Shown here piece by piece: positions 29,342 to 38,607 of a stretch of DNA of 64,000 bases. Below the pieces are notes generated by a model. It had not been told where the DNA came from and did not search any database. It saw nothing but the letters and a program-made list of their open reading frames with translations. A program made the translations under genes and the position numbers. The stretch lies in assembly GCF_900188325.1 (NCBI RefSeq), contig NZ_FZPD01000002.1, positions 124,001 through 188,000 on the forward strand, written 5' to 3'. Positions within the stretch are counted from its first letter, which is position 1, and every line of letters starts with the position of its first letter. This stretch comes from Ekhidna lutea. GTDB taxonomy: Bacteria > Bacteroidota > Bacteroidia > Cytophagales > Cyclobacteriaceae.

Positions 29342-29387
29342 GTAACCAATTGGTTTCTTTTTAGTATACTTGTAACCAAAAGGTTAC
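29342..29387 (+). promoter_or_regulatory. Paired dyad operators upstream of the ArsR-type regulator
   Basis: Two 16-bp dyads, GTAACCAATTGGTTTC (29342-29357) and GTAACCAAAAGGTTAC (29372-29387), are centred 30 bp apart; the second ends 5 bp before the start codon. A TATACTTG -7-like box (29365-29372) lies between them. The shape fits an ArsR-family autorepressor. Confidence 0.6.
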
Positions 29388-29392
29388 ATAAC

Positions 29393-29707
29393 ATGCGACG
29401 AGATGTATTTCAGGCAATAGCAGATCCTACCCGTAGAGAGATTATTGGGTTGGTGTCACATGAATCCAGAAACGTGAATGAACTGGCAGACAACTTTGAG
29501 ATGAGCAGACCTGCAGTTTCAAAGCATTTGCGCATTCTCAAGGAATGTGGATTGATTAAAGTGGAGAAGAAGGGACGAGAGCGTTTTTGTCATGCGCAGC
29601 TGGATAAACTCGGAGAGATCGCTTTGTGGGTACATCAATACCGTAGGTTTTGGAATACAAGTCTGGATAAACTGGAAGCTTTGCTAAAGGAAGAGGATAA
29701 CAAATAA
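29393..29707 (+). CDS. ArsR/SmtB family winged-helix regulator (SdpR-like)
   Basis: 104 residues. MRRDVFQAIADPTRREIIGL is the canonical start. The recognition helix is in MSRPAVSKHLRILKECGLI, and the wing is KVEKKGRERFCHAQ. There are no clustered Cys/His residues for metal binding, so it is the SdpR/AHSA1-linked subgroup rather than a metal sensor. It is followed after 11 bp by an SRPBCC gene, the typical partner in this subgroup. It probably represses this small operon through the dyads just upstream. Confidence 0.92.
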   Translation: MRRDVFQAIADPTRREIIGLVSHESRNVNELADNFEMSRPAVSKHLRILKECGLIKVEKKGRERFCHAQLDKLGEIALWVHQYRRFWNTSLDKLEALLKEEDNK

Positions 29708-29718
29708 CTAACTATATC

Positions 29719-30240
29719 ATGGATAAATACGGAAAGCTTATTGAAGATCACACATTACAATTTGAACGCATGTTACCCGGACCAATCGAGCGGGTATGGG
29801 AGTACCTCACCGATGGGGAAAAGCGAGCTCTATGGTTTGCTGGAGGACCGATGGACACACATCCCGGCGGAAAAGTTGAATATCAATTTAATCATGATCG
29901 GCTATCCCCGGAGGAGGAAGTGATTCCGGATAAGTACAAGGACCTGGAAGGAGGAATGACTTCTGTTGCTGATGTTCTCACCTATAATGAGCCAACACTC
30001 CTGGTAATTGGCTGGGAAGGAGGAGAGGTCACTTTTAAGCTGGAAGAACAAGGTGATAATGTAAAGCTGACACTCACACACTCTAACTTGAACAGAGATC
30101 GGGATGCCCGCATCGGAACGTTTGCTGGCTGGCATACACATTTAGATATTCTGATGGATCGTATGAATGATAAGGACCCTAAAGCATTTTGGAGCGTACA
30201 TCAGGAATGGGAGGGACATTACGCAAAGGTGGTTGATTGA
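29719..30240 (+). CDS. SRPBCC (AHSA1-like) domain protein, copy 1
   Basis: 173 residues with the SRPBCC/AHSA1 pattern: LQFERMLPGPIERVWEYLTD helix, a GGKVEYQFNHD strand, central ADVLTYNEPTLLVIGWEGG, and a C-terminal GWHTHLDILMDRMN helix. These fold into a hydrophobic cup and may bind a lipid-like ligand or help a client protein; no substrate is known. It forms a pair with the preceding ArsR gene. It is clearly paralogous to the protein at 30406-30924 along its whole length, with the same ending EWEGHYAKVVD. Confidence 0.9.
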   Translation: MDKYGKLIEDHTLQFERMLPGPIERVWEYLTDGEKRALWFAGGPMDTHPGGKVEYQFNHDRLSPEEEVIPDKYKDLEGGMTSVADVLTYNEPTLLVIGWEGGEVTFKLEEQGDNVKLTLTHSNLNRDRDARIGTFAGWHTHLDILMDRMNDKDPKAFWSVHQEWEGHYAKVVD

Positions 30241-30397
30241 TCAAGGTAGAGAAAAGGGACATGAGCGATTTTGTCATGCACAGCTGGACAAACTGGGGGA
30301 AATAGCTCTTTGGGTTCATCAATACCGAAGATTCTGGAATACAAGTCTGGATAAACTGGAAGCCTTGCTAAGAAATGAAGATGAACAAACTAAATAA
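30241..30397 (+). pseudogene. Decayed second copy of the ArsR gene (C-terminal remnant)
   Basis: Begins right at the stop of the first SRPBCC gene and reads VEKRGHERFCHAQLDKL-like sequence through to EALLRNEDEQTK and a stop. It matches the last 45-50 codons of the ArsR gene at 29393-29707. The winged-helix N-terminal half and start codon are absent. It is the left edge of a tandem duplication with a period of about 685 bp. Confidence 0.85.
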
Positions 30398-30405
30398 TAA
30401 CTACT

Positions 30406-30924
30406 ATGAGCACACACGGAAAATTAATTGCACCAAATTCGTTACAGTTTGAACGGCTACTGCCTGGACCTAAAGAGCGTGTATGGGAATACATTACAGA
30501 TGGTGATAAACGTGGACAATGGTTTGCCGGTGGATCCACGAACCTTGAAGTTGGTGGTGAGATCAAATATGTTTTCAACAACTCACACCTTTCTTCACAA
30601 TATGAGCCAGCACCGGATAAGTACAAAGATTACGGTGATGGGTTTGTTTCACACGCCAAAGTCATTAAAAGCGAGCCCCACGACTTATTCGTCATTGAGT
30701 GGGAAGGGTTGGTCACGTTTGAGTTGCAGCAGCAGGGAGAGGAAGTAAAGCTGACTTTAACCCATGAAAAATTAAATGATAGTAAGGAAACAAGAGTTGG
30801 TACCCTTGCAGGCTGGCACACCCATTTGGATATTTTGCATGACCTATTGAACGACAAAAAGTGTGAGGGATTTTGGAGTGTACATATGGAATGGGAAGGA
30901 CATTATGCCAAGGTGGTTGATTAA
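30406..30924 (+). CDS. SRPBCC (AHSA1-like) domain protein, copy 2
   Basis: 172 residues, same layout as the protein at 29719-30240 (LQFERLLPGPKERVWEYITD start, GWHTHLDILHDLLN helix, EWEGHYAKVVD end) but clearly diverged in the middle. It follows the ArsR remnant with the same short spacing that copy 1 has after the intact ArsR gene. It has no promoter of its own that I can see and is probably expressed from the arsR operon. The divergence between copies suggests an old duplication in which both SRPBCC genes were kept and only one regulator survived. Confidence 0.88.
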   Translation: MSTHGKLIAPNSLQFERLLPGPKERVWEYITDGDKRGQWFAGGSTNLEVGGEIKYVFNNSHLSSQYEPAPDKYKDYGDGFVSHAKVIKSEPHDLFVIEWEGLVTFELQQQGEEVKLTLTHEKLNDSKETRVGTLAGWHTHLDILHDLLNDKKCEGFWSVHMEWEGHYAKVVD

Positions 30925-30931
30925 GAAACCT

Positions 30932-30959
30932 CCCTGTTAGGGTTCAAACCCTAGCAGGG
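30932..30959. terminator. Bidirectional hairpin terminator
   Basis: Arms CCCTGTTAGGGTT and AACCCTAGCAGGG form a long stem with one mismatch-type pair. It lies 8 bp after the SRPBCC stop and 3 bp before the convergent sterol desaturase stop. It resembles in design the CCTGACAGGTTTT hairpins at 53561, 58362 and 59703. Confidence 0.7.
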
Positions 30960-30962
30960 CTA

Positions 30963-32165
30963 CTATGCTTTTGAAGCGCTCTTCAACCACACCCCAAACA
31001 ATACCCCAAACACTCCGGCAAAACCATAAGAAAGCGGCCCGCCAATCAGAAATACAATAAGTGCTCCAGATGCTAAAAGACGAATATATTCAGCAGGTAT
31101 CCAGCTTTTCCGGTTTTCCATTAATATACCCAGCTGAGCAATGGACCACATAATGAAACCAGCCATCGCTAACTTGATTTCAAGGGTATAGTTGGATTGA
31201 GTAAAAAGGAATAAAGAGGCAAATCCAAGTACCAAAAGAAACTGCATAAATACATACCTGATCATCGGCATGTGCGGATGCACATCAAATTTCTGGTAGG
31301 TCTTTTTATCCACTTCTGGTGCCATTTGGTAGCCACCAAGCTCAACAGGCTGCCAACCGGGCTTGTAGAAAAGAACTTTAACCTTGTTCCAGAATCCGGG
31401 CGTAGCTTTTACCTGGTTAGTCATATCCACAATCGGAAGCACATTGGCCCAAACAGGATTCCAGGTATTCGTTGGCTTAGTCACCCCATAGGTAGGTTTT
31501 TCTTCTTCTGCCTGGAAGGTCCCAAACATGCGATCCCAGATCATAAGCGTTCCGGCATGGTTCCGGTCTATATACTTTGGATTTCTTCCGTGATGTACCC
31601 GGTGATGGGAAGGGGTGTTGAACACATATTCAAACCATCTGGGTAGTTTCTCAATGGCTTCCGTGTGAATCCAGAATTGATAAATAAGATTGAGCCCCTT
31701 GACTGTAAGGAATGCATACGCACTAAACCCCATCAATGCCAGTGGAAGGTAAAACAGCATAGAGAAAACACCTCCGAATGAGGATTGTCTCAATGCAACA
31801 GATAAGTTGTAATCTTCACTTTGATGATGCACGACATGAGCGGTATTCCAAAGGAAGTTTACTTCATGACTGGATCGATGAAACCAGTAGTAGAAAAAGT
31901 CCACGAGAATAAACAGGATCAACCACGTCCACCAGGTATCGGGAATTTGAAAGAAGGCTCCATATTCATATACCAATTGATACAAACCAACTGAGAGTAC
32001 GCCCCACAACGCATTGGTTACCTGAGATGAAATGCCGCAACCAATGTTGGAGATGGCATCATTGGTACGATAGATCTTTGCTTTTTTAATAAGCTGAAAA
32101 ACCAATTCTAAACCTATCAAAAGAAAGTAAAGGGGAATGGAGAGTATAACCGGGTTGAAATCCAT
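30963..32165 (-). CDS. Sterol desaturase/fatty acid hydroxylase family membrane protein
   Basis: 400 residues from the ATG at 32165; five codons earlier another ATG exists. It is a multi-pass protein with the di-iron histidine motifs of the family in order: FHRSSHE (HX3H), HVVHHQS (HXXHH), a distal His in IYQFWIHTE, and TPSHHRVHHGRN. These bind two irons and hydroxylate or desaturate lipid chains. The closest type appears to be the alkylglycerol monooxygenase-like branch. The last 100 residues add more hydrophobic helices. The actual lipid is unknown. Its 5' end faces the small membrane gene at 32223. Confidence 0.88.
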   Translation of the reverse strand: MDFNPVILSIPLYFLLIGLELVFQLIKKAKIYRTNDAISNIGCGISSQVTNALWGVLSVGLYQLVYEYGAFFQIPDTWWTWLILFILVDFFYYWFHRSSHEVNFLWNTAHVVHHQSEDYNLSVALRQSSFGGVFSMLFYLPLALMGFSAYAFLTVKGLNLIYQFWIHTEAIEKLPRWFEYVFNTPSHHRVHHGRNPKYIDRNHAGTLMIWDRMFGTFQAEEEKPTYGVTKPTNTWNPVWANVLPIVDMTNQVKATPGFWNKVKVLFYKPGWQPVELGGYQMAPEVDKKTYQKFDVHPHMPMIRYVFMQFLLVLGFASLFLFTQSNYTLEIKLAMAGFIMWSIAQLGILMENRKSWIPAEYIRLLASGALIVFLIGGPLSYGFAGVFGVLFGVWLKSASKA

Positions 32166-32222
32166 ATTCAAAATTAGCAATTGAAGCGCACAAAATCTGG
32201 AAGTCCGATTAGATTTGCGGCC

Positions 32223-32639
32223 ATGATTAAAGCCACGAAAGTCCTCAACTCTTTATCGATCCTCTTCTTTATGGCCATACTACTGCTGGTGTATGCCTAC
32301 CTGCCCATTATGGTGGACCTGAATGTAGAAGGATTGAAGGATTTTCATAAGCAAACTTTTTTCTATTACATCGTAGGAGGGTTCGTGGTGGTGAACGTCA
32401 TTTTGAAACTCATCACCTCATTAGGAGCTAAGCACTTACCCAAAGAACCGCAGGCCTGGCTGAGCGCCATCATCTTTGTGATTAATTTCAATATCACCTT
32501 GATCGTTGGCTTCATTGGGGTATGGAACAACCCGGCGCATATCGAGCCTGAAAGCTTTGCATACTTGAATTACATGGGGCCTGTTCTTATTGTTATCTGG
32601 GTGGTCGGTTTGATTTTTTTGTTTTTCAAAAAGAAGTAG
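32223..32639 (+). CDS. Small four-helix membrane protein of unknown function
   Basis: 138 residues from the ATG at 32223; an upstream in-frame start exists but adds 14 polar residues before the first helix. Four hydrophobic helices (about 9-31, 48-66, 81-103, 112-133) end in a basic FFKKK. No family is recognised. A long extramembrane loop, VDLNVEGLKDFHKQ, follows helix 1. It diverges from the sterol desaturase gene with 57 bp between starts. Confidence 0.7.
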   Translation: MIKATKVLNSLSILFFMAILLLVYAYLPIMVDLNVEGLKDFHKQTFFYYIVGGFVVVNVILKLITSLGAKHLPKEPQAWLSAIIFVINFNITLIVGFIGVWNNPAHIEPESFAYLNYMGPVLIVIWVVGLIFLFFKKK

Positions 32640-32894
32640 AACTCACTCTATTTCAGTTCCTTAAATTGACTTATTTGAAGTAGAACTACTTCTGAGCGTT
32701 AGGTTGTTACGTGTAAGTATTGGATTTTTATCATTACTTTGGATTTTGAAGATTACTAAATTTCTTAGTCACTCTGAACTCTCGACTGAACGGAGGGGCA
32801 GATGTTTCAGAGTCTTTGTAAATAACGGACTATTAGAGATGCTGAAACAAGTTCAGCATAACCATTAATAATAATTAGTATTAATAATAAGTAA
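32640..32894 (+). promoter_or_regulatory. parE upstream region with two hairpins
   Basis: A perfect dyad GAAGTAG-AA-CTACTTC lies at 32677-32692. A second hairpin, with arms ATGCTGAA and TTCAGCAT and loop ACAAG, lies at 32839-32859, 35 bp before the parE start. A run of TAATAA repeats follows. The promoter could not be fixed with confidence. Confidence 0.35.
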
Positions 32895-34775
32895 ATGGCT
32901 GAAGCGATTTATACCGAGGATAGTATCAAGTCCCTTGACTGGAAAGAGCACATCAGGCTCAGGCCCGGTATGTATATTGGTAAACTGGGAGACGGCAGCT
33001 CGCCCGACGATGGGATCTATGTATTGGTGAAGGAGATCATCGACAACAGTATCGATGAACACATGATGGGACATGGTCGAACCATCGATGTAAAGGTGAC
33101 GGATCATCGGGTGACCGTGAGAGATTATGGCCGTGGAATTCCACTTGGAAAAGTGGTGGATTGTGTGAGCAAGATTAACACAGGAGGTAAGTATGATTCA
33201 GGGGCATTCCAGAAATCTGTTGGCCTAAATGGGGTAGGTACAAAAGCGGTAAATGCACTTTCAAAATATTTCAAAGTTCAGAGTTATCGTGATGGGGAAA
33301 CCAAGGTTGCAGAGTTTGAGCGTGGCGAAGTTTCCAATGATGCGAAAGTGCAAAAAGCAGAAGGCAGAAATGGAACGCAAATCATCTTCGAGCCGGACGA
33401 TACCGTGTTCAAAAATTACCACTTCATTCCGGAGTATCTGGACAATCTGATGTGGAACTATGCCTACCTGAATGCCGGACTCACCATCGTGCTCAATGGC
33501 AAGAAGTATCACTCCGAAAACGGACTGAAAGATCTGCTTACACGAAAGGCAGATGTAGAAAATATTCGCTACCCAATCATCCACTTGAAAGGAGAGGATA
33601 TAGAGGTGGCGATCACACATGCCAATCAATATGGTGAAGAGTATTACTCATTCGTCAACGGTCAATACACTACCCAGGGAGGAACACATTTAGCTGCCTT
33701 TAGAGAAGCGGTTGTAAAAACCGTTCGGGAGTTCTATGGAAAAACGTTCGACGCTGCAGATGTCCGTTCTGCTATCATCGGAGCGATTGCTGTCCGTGTG
33801 CAAGAGCCGGTATTCGAAAGCCAGACTAAGACCAAGCTGGGCTCTCAAAGTGTAGGGCCCGATGGACCTACCATGCGAACGTTTGTCAATGATTTTGTGA
33901 AAACAGAGCTTGACAACTACTTGCACAGAGACTCAGCTACTGCTGAAGCATTATTAAAACGAATTCAGCAATCGGAGCGAGAGCGTAAAGAAATAGCAGG
34001 AATCAAGAAGCTGGCCAATGAGCGCGCAAAGAAGGCCAACCTTCACAATAAGAAGCTTAGAGATTGTCGCATTCATTTCAATGACAAGAAAGGAGATGAG
34101 ACCATCAAGGATGAAACGATGATCTTCATCACGGAGGGTGATTCAGCAAGTGGATCCATTACCAAGTCACGGAATGTGCAAACGCAGGCGGTATTTTCGC
34201 TTCGCGGTAAGCCGTTCAACTGTTTTGGTCATACCAAAAAGGTCGTGTATGAAAATGAGGAGTTTAACCTGCTTCAGCATGCGCTAAATATAGAAGACGG
34301 GCTGGAAGGATTGCGTTATCGTAAGATTGTCATCGCTACAGATGCCGATGTGGACGGGATGCACATCCGGTTGCTTCTATTGACCTACTTCCTGCAGTTT
34401 TTCCCTGAATTGGTCAGAAACAACCACATTTTCATTTTGGATACGCCATTGTTCCGTGTGAGAAACAAGAAAGAGACGATCTATTGCTATTCGGAAGAGG
34501 AGCGCAGGAACGCCATAGCTAAGCTTGGAAACAAGCCGGAGATCACCCGATTCAAGGGGTTAGGAGAGATTTCGCCGAATGAATTCGCTGCATTTATCGG
34601 TGATGATATCCGTTTAGATCCGGTCATTCTTCAGAAAGACACCAGTATCATTGACCTGTTGACCTTCTACATGGGTAAGAATACGCCTGATCGCCAACAG
34701 TTCATCATTGATAAGTTAAGGGTAGAAAAAGACCTGGTGGAAGAAGTGAAGGAAATAGTGGAAGAAGTTGCTTAA
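32895..34775 (+). CDS. parE: DNA topoisomerase IV subunit B
   Basis: 626 residues, the short (ParE) length. The GHKL ATPase domain has [16 protein letters not shown] and DYGRGIPLG, and the lid [13 protein letters not shown]. The transducer contains QTKTKLGS. The TOPRIM domain has ITEGDSASG and [12 protein letters not shown]. The C-terminal end has FKGLGE. Together with ParC it makes the type II enzyme that decatenates daughter chromosomes. ParC is three genes downstream in the same direction. I call it ParE rather than GyrB from length, the absence of a GyrB-type insertion and the B-then-A arrangement. Confidence 0.93.
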   Translation: MAEAIYTEDSIKSLDWKEHIRLRPGMYIGKLGDGSSPDDGIYVLVKEIIDNSIDEHMMGHGRTIDVKVTDHRVTVRDYGRGIPLGKVVDCVSKINTGGKYDSGAFQKSVGLNGVGTKAVNALSKYFKVQSYRDGETKVAEFERGEVSNDAKVQKAEGRNGTQIIFEPDDTVFKNYHFIPEYLDNLMWNYAYLNAGLTIVLNGKKYHSENGLKDLLTRKADVENIRYPIIHLKGEDIEVAITHANQYGEEYYSFVNGQYTTQGGTHLAAFREAVVKTVREFYGKTFDAADVRSAIIGAIAVRVQEPVFESQTKTKLGSQSVGPDGPTMRTFVNDFVKTELDNYLHRDSATAEALLKRIQQSERERKEIAGIKKLANERAKKANLHNKKLRDCRIHFNDKKGDETIKDETMIFITEGDSASGSITKSRNVQTQAVFSLRGKPFNCFGHTKKVVYENEEFNLLQHALNIEDGLEGLRYRKIVIATDADVDGMHIRLLLLTYFLQFFPELVRNNHIFILDTPLFRVRNKKETIYCYSEEERRNAIAKLGNKPEITRFKGLGEISPNEFAAFIGDDIRLDPVILQKDTSIIDLLTFYMGKNTPDRQQFIIDKLRVEKDLVEEVKEIVEEVA

Positions 34776-34861
34776 ATCATCATTTCAGAATATTTTAATT
34801 GTAGGAAATATGCAAAATATGATTTTTTGTAAAAAAAATACAATAAATTAGTTCTTGCATT

Positions 34862-35488
34862 ATGGAGGCAAAGAAGCGACACATATTGATGGCAGATGTA
34901 GTTGGTAGCAACCAAAAGGACAGCAATGAGCTCATGGCTGACTTTCAAATGCTGGTCAGCTATACCAATAAGATATACCGTGAGTCAATAGAATCGCCGC
35001 TAACCATAACACTTGGTGATGAGTTTCAGGGGATTGTTTCTTCCGCTTTAGTTGGGATAGACATCATACTTGCTATGGAGGAGTACATTCTGGAAGAAGA
35101 GTTTGACTTCAAACTCAGATATGTGCTGTATGAGGGTTTAGTGGAAACACCAATCAATCCGGAAGTTGCCCATGAAATGCTGGGTTCTGGCTTAACAAAT
35201 GCGAGGAAGCGACTAAATGAGATGAAGAAGGACACCAGTCGATTCTACATTTCAACGAAATCATCGACTGAACTGAATAAGATGATGAAAGTGACGCAGC
35301 ATTTCATTGATGGTTGGCATCCTAAAGATCGAAGTACGGTTTCCGGCTTTTTGCAGGGGCATGATTACAAAGCGCTGGCCAAGATCCATCAGAAGGATGA
35401 ATCTACGTTGTGGCGCAGAAGAAAGAGTTTAGCGATAGATGAATACTTATTGTGCAAGGATCTAATCCATCATTTGGTCAGTGGATAA
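34862..35488 (+). CDS. SatD family protein
   Basis: 208 residues. The start KRHILMADVVGSNQKDS, TITLGDEFQGIV and RYVLYEGLVETPIN match the SatD family, whose members have a nucleotide-cyclase-like fold at the N-terminus and a C-terminal helix-turn-helix-like part (LAKIHQKDESTLWRRRKSL). SatD was named from an acid-tolerance locus in streptococci; its biochemical activity is not established. It sits between parE and parC and overlaps the next small membrane gene by 8 bp, the arrangement expected for a SatD protein with a membrane partner. Confidence 0.8.
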   Translation: MEAKKRHILMADVVGSNQKDSNELMADFQMLVSYTNKIYRESIESPLTITLGDEFQGIVSSALVGIDIILAMEEYILEEEFDFKLRYVLYEGLVETPINPEVAHEMLGSGLTNARKRLNEMKKDTSRFYISTKSSTELNKMMKVTQHFIDGWHPKDRSTVSGFLQGHDYKALAKIHQKDESTLWRRRKSLAIDEYLLCKDLIHHLVSG

Positions 35489-35798
35489 GTACATGTTCCA
35501 TACCGCCATTTTTGTTGTAGGAGAGCTGGGAGCACTGGTTCTTTTCTTTCTGGTCACGAAAATGTTTAGTCGGTCATTGACGCTAAGTAGTGTGCTAAGA
35601 GGCGTGCTGGAGCGAGGGTTCCTGTACATCATTTTGGTGGTGGACTTACCGCAAGGATTGGCCTTCTTTGGCGCATTGAAGATCGCCACACGGTTAAAAG
35701 ACGATGATAAGATTTCAAACGACTATTTCCTCACGGGGAATTTAGTCTCAGTTTTAATAGTAATTGGTTATTACCTAATAAGTCAATATTGTTTTTAA
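35481..35798 (+). CDS. Small membrane protein paired with SatD
   Basis: 105 residues, three hydrophobic helices (about 6-25, 44-66 and 87-103) and a basic loop after the second. It overlaps the SatD stop by 8 bp, and its own stop is immediately followed by the parC ATG with zero spacing, so translation of satD, this gene and parC is probably coupled. No family is recognised. It may be the membrane partner of SatD. Confidence 0.75.
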   Translation: MDKYMFHTAIFVVGELGALVLFFLVTKMFSRSLTLSSVLRGVLERGFLYIILVVDLPQGLAFFGALKIATRLKDDDKISNDYFLTGNLVSVLIVIGYYLISQYCF

Positions 35799-38393
35799 AT
35801 GGGAGAAGAACACGAAAACGAGGAAGAGATACATGATGTAATCCCAATATCGGGGATGTACGAAAACTGGTTTCTGGATTATGCATCGTATGTAATCCTG
35901 GAACGGGCTGTGCCAGCCATCAATGATGGATTAAAGCCGGTACAGCGACGGATTCTGCATGCCATGAAGGAAATGGATGATGGACGCTACAACAAGGTGG
36001 CGAATATCATCGGTAGTGCCATGCAGTATCACCCGCACGGAGATGCGTCCATAGGTGATGCAATCGTAAATCTGGGGCAGAAGGATCTCTTAATTGATAC
36101 CCAAGGTAACTGGGGTGATGTACGAACTGGCGATTCTGCCGCAGCTGCTCGATATATTGAGGCAAGACTGTCCAAGTTTGCCTTGGAGGTCATATTCAAT
36201 CCACAGACCACTGAATGGCAGCTTTCCTACGACGGTAGGAAGAAAGAACCGGTTACTTTTCCGGTAAAGTTTCCTTTGTTGCTAGCTCAGGGCGTAGAAG
36301 GGATTGCAGTAGGTCTATCAACCAAAATGCTTCCGCACAACTTCTGTGAGATCCTGGAGGGCTGCATTGCTACGCTGAAAGGTAAAAAGGTAAACCTGTT
36401 CCCTGACTTCCTGACTGGTGGCAAAATTGATGTCACCGACTACAATGATGGCAAACGAGGTGGGAAAGTACGCGTACGAGCCACCATCGAAGAAGTAGAT
36501 AAGTCGACCTTAGCCATTCGGGACATTCCTTATGGAACCACAACCACCTCATTGATTGAGTCCATTGTTAAGGCTAATGACAAAGGAAAGATTAAGATCA
36601 AGCAGGTCATTGATAACACCGCTAAGGACATTGAAATACTGGTAAACCTTGCTTCCGGAACGTCTCCGGACATCACCATGGATGCCTTGTATGCATTCAC
36701 GGATTGTGAGGTTTCGATTTCGCCCAATGCATGTGTGATCATTAATGACAAGCCTCATTTCATTGGCATTACTGAGATACTGAAACAGTCAGTAGATCAG
36801 ACAGTGGATCTTCTACGTCAGGAGTTGGAGATTGAAAAAGCGGAGCTGAAGGAGAAGATTTTCTTCAGTGACCTGCTTAGAATTTTCATCAATGAAGGGA
36901 TGTACAAAAACCCTGAGTATGAAAATTCAGGCGACCTGCAAAAGTGTTATGAGGTTCTGAGTGAGTTATTTAAACCATTCTATGATCATTTCTATCGGGA
37001 AATTACCAATGAAGACTTTAAGCGACTCATAGATAAGCCGCTGAGTAGTATCACCCGCTTTGATACCAGCAAAGTAGATGCGCAAATCAAAGAGCTACAG
37101 GATAAGATTGCTCAGGTAGACCATAACCTGGATAACCTCACGGAGTTTGCGATTTCATATTATCAAAACCTGCTTGATAAGTATGGGAAAGGACGTGAGC
37201 GTAAAACGGAAATAACCAACTTCGACACCATCAATGTCAATATCGTAGCAGCTAACAATGCGAAATTGTATGTTAACAGGCAGGATGGATTCGTAGGCTA
37301 TGGCTTAAAGAAAGATGAATTTGTCACAGAATGTTCCGATATCGATGACATCATTGCTTTCACGAAAGATGGAAAATGTGTAGTGACGAGAATTCAGGAT
37401 AAGACATTCGTTGGAAAAGACATTCTACATGTAGGCGTGTTCAAAAAGAACGACGAACGCATGGTTTACAACATGGCTTATGTGGATGCCAAGTCAGGAA
37501 ATTCCTACGTGAAAAGATTCCAGGTGCTTTCTGTTACGAGAGACCGTGAGTACGATCTCACCAAAGGTGGAAAGGGAAAAGTTCACTACTTCACTGCCAA
37601 TCCGAATGGAGAGGCGGAGATAGTAACGGTTTCTCTTACCCAAGCCAGCAAGGCCAGAAAGAAAGTATTTGATTTTGACTTCTCGGAACTGGAAATCAAA
37701 GGCAGGGGAGCGGGCGGAAATATTCTGACCAAATATCCTGTAAGAAAAATTGTCTTGAAGGAAGAGGGAAAATCTACACTTGGAGGCGTAGACATCTGGT
37801 ATGATCCTACCGTAGGAAGGCTGAACAGAGAGGAGCGAGGTGAACTACTTGGCAACTTCATGTCTGAGGATCAGGTGGTGGCTTTCTACAAAGATGGAAG
37901 CTATGAGACCACATCCTTTGAATTGACCAACCACTATGACTTTAACAGTCTGATGGGTATTTACAAGCTTGAAGAGGATACCTCTTTCAATGCAATCCAT
38001 TACGATGGAGAATCAAAGAATTACTTTGTGAAGCGATTCATTATTGAGACGAATACGCCAAATAAGAAATTCTCGTTTGTAACAGAAGCAAGGAGCTCCA
38101 AATTGATGTTTATCTCTAAAGGGATAGACACAGATGTAGAGGTGACGTATAAGGATGGCCGCAAGCACGAGAAGAAGAAGCTTGACCTTATGAATCTGAT
38201 CGATATCAAAGGGTGGAAAGCGATCGGAAACAAGTTTCCAGTACAGCAGGTGATTTCTGTGGATTTGATCAAAGAAGAAAAGAACGAACCAAAACAGCCT
38301 GAAGTTGATTTGGATGAAATTAAAAATACGATAAAGAGTGAGGTAGAGGAAGAGGAAAACCAGTTGGGTTTATTTGGTGAAAAGAAAGAGTAA
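35799..38393 (+). CDS. parC: DNA topoisomerase IV subunit A
   Basis: 864 residues. It has the breakage-reunion domain with INDGLKPVQRRILHAM, YHPHGDASIGDAIVNLGQK and the active-site Tyr119 in AAAARYIEARL. A coiled-coil tower is present near 340-470. The C-terminal beta-pinwheel (about 490-820) lacks an evident GyrA-box (QRRGGKG), which supports ParC over GyrA. The acidic tail ends in LGLFGEKKE. It pairs with ParE encoded upstream. Intact. Confidence 0.93.
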   Translation: MGEEHENEEEIHDVIPISGMYENWFLDYASYVILERAVPAINDGLKPVQRRILHAMKEMDDGRYNKVANIIGSAMQYHPHGDASIGDAIVNLGQKDLLIDTQGNWGDVRTGDSAAAARYIEARLSKFALEVIFNPQTTEWQLSYDGRKKEPVTFPVKFPLLLAQGVEGIAVGLSTKMLPHNFCEILEGCIATLKGKKVNLFPDFLTGGKIDVTDYNDGKRGGKVRVRATIEEVDKSTLAIRDIPYGTTTTSLIESIVKANDKGKIKIKQVIDNTAKDIEILVNLASGTSPDITMDALYAFTDCEVSISPNACVIINDKPHFIGITEILKQSVDQTVDLLRQELEIEKAELKEKIFFSDLLRIFINEGMYKNPEYENSGDLQKCYEVLSELFKPFYDHFYREITNEDFKRLIDKPLSSITRFDTSKVDAQIKELQDKIAQVDHNLDNLTEFAISYYQNLLDKYGKGRERKTEITNFDTINVNIVAANNAKLYVNRQDGFVGYGLKKDEFVTECSDIDDIIAFTKDGKCVVTRIQDKTFVGKDILHVGVFKKNDERMVYNMAYVDAKSGNSYVKRFQVLSVTRDREYDLTKGGKGKVHYFTANPNGEAEIVTVSLTQASKARKKVFDFDFSELEIKGRGAGGNILTKYPVRKIVLKEEGKSTLGGVDIWYDPTVGRLNREERGELLGNFMSEDQVVAFYKDGSYETTSFELTNHYDFNSLMGIYKLEEDTSFNAIHYDGESKNYFVKRFIIETNTPNKKFSFVTEARSSKLMFISKGIDTDVEVTYKDGRKHEKKKLDLMNLIDIKGWKAIGNKFPVQQVISVDLIKEEKNEPKQPEVDLDEIKNTIKSEVEEEENQLGLFGEKKE

Positions 38394-38424
38394 TTGGGTA
38401 ACTTAATAGACTAAATTCTGAATT

Positions 38425-38607
38425 ATGATCACAAAAGAAAAAGCACTTGATACCTTAAATGAAATGCCATCTTCTTTTGAAGTTGAAGAACTTATAGAAA
38501 AATTGATCTTTATAGAAAAGGTGGAGATTGGCCTGGAACAACTTGAAAAGGGTGAAACTGTTAGCAATGAAATGTTGAAGCAGGAAGTTAAAGAATGGCG
38601 GAAGTAA
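38425..38607 (+). CDS. Antitoxin of a ParE/RelE-type toxin-antitoxin pair
   Basis: 60 residues, acidic and helical: MITKEKALDTLNEMPSSFEV, then a hydrophobic EELIEKLIFIEKVEIGLEQL helix and a basic end (VKEWRK). Size, charge and a 13-bp overlap with the following ParE-like toxin identify it as the antitoxin. This short family has no obvious DNA-binding fold, so autoregulation is uncertain. It begins 31 bp after parC. Confidence 0.8.
   Translation: MITKEKALDTLNEMPSSFEVEELIEKLIFIEKVEIGLEQLEKGETVSNEMLKQEVKEWRK

Noticed and set aside
34862-35488. SatD protein as a nucleotide cyclase
   Set aside because: The N-terminal part looks similar to a cyclase fold, but the metal-binding Asp pair and substrate residues cannot be identified with confidence.
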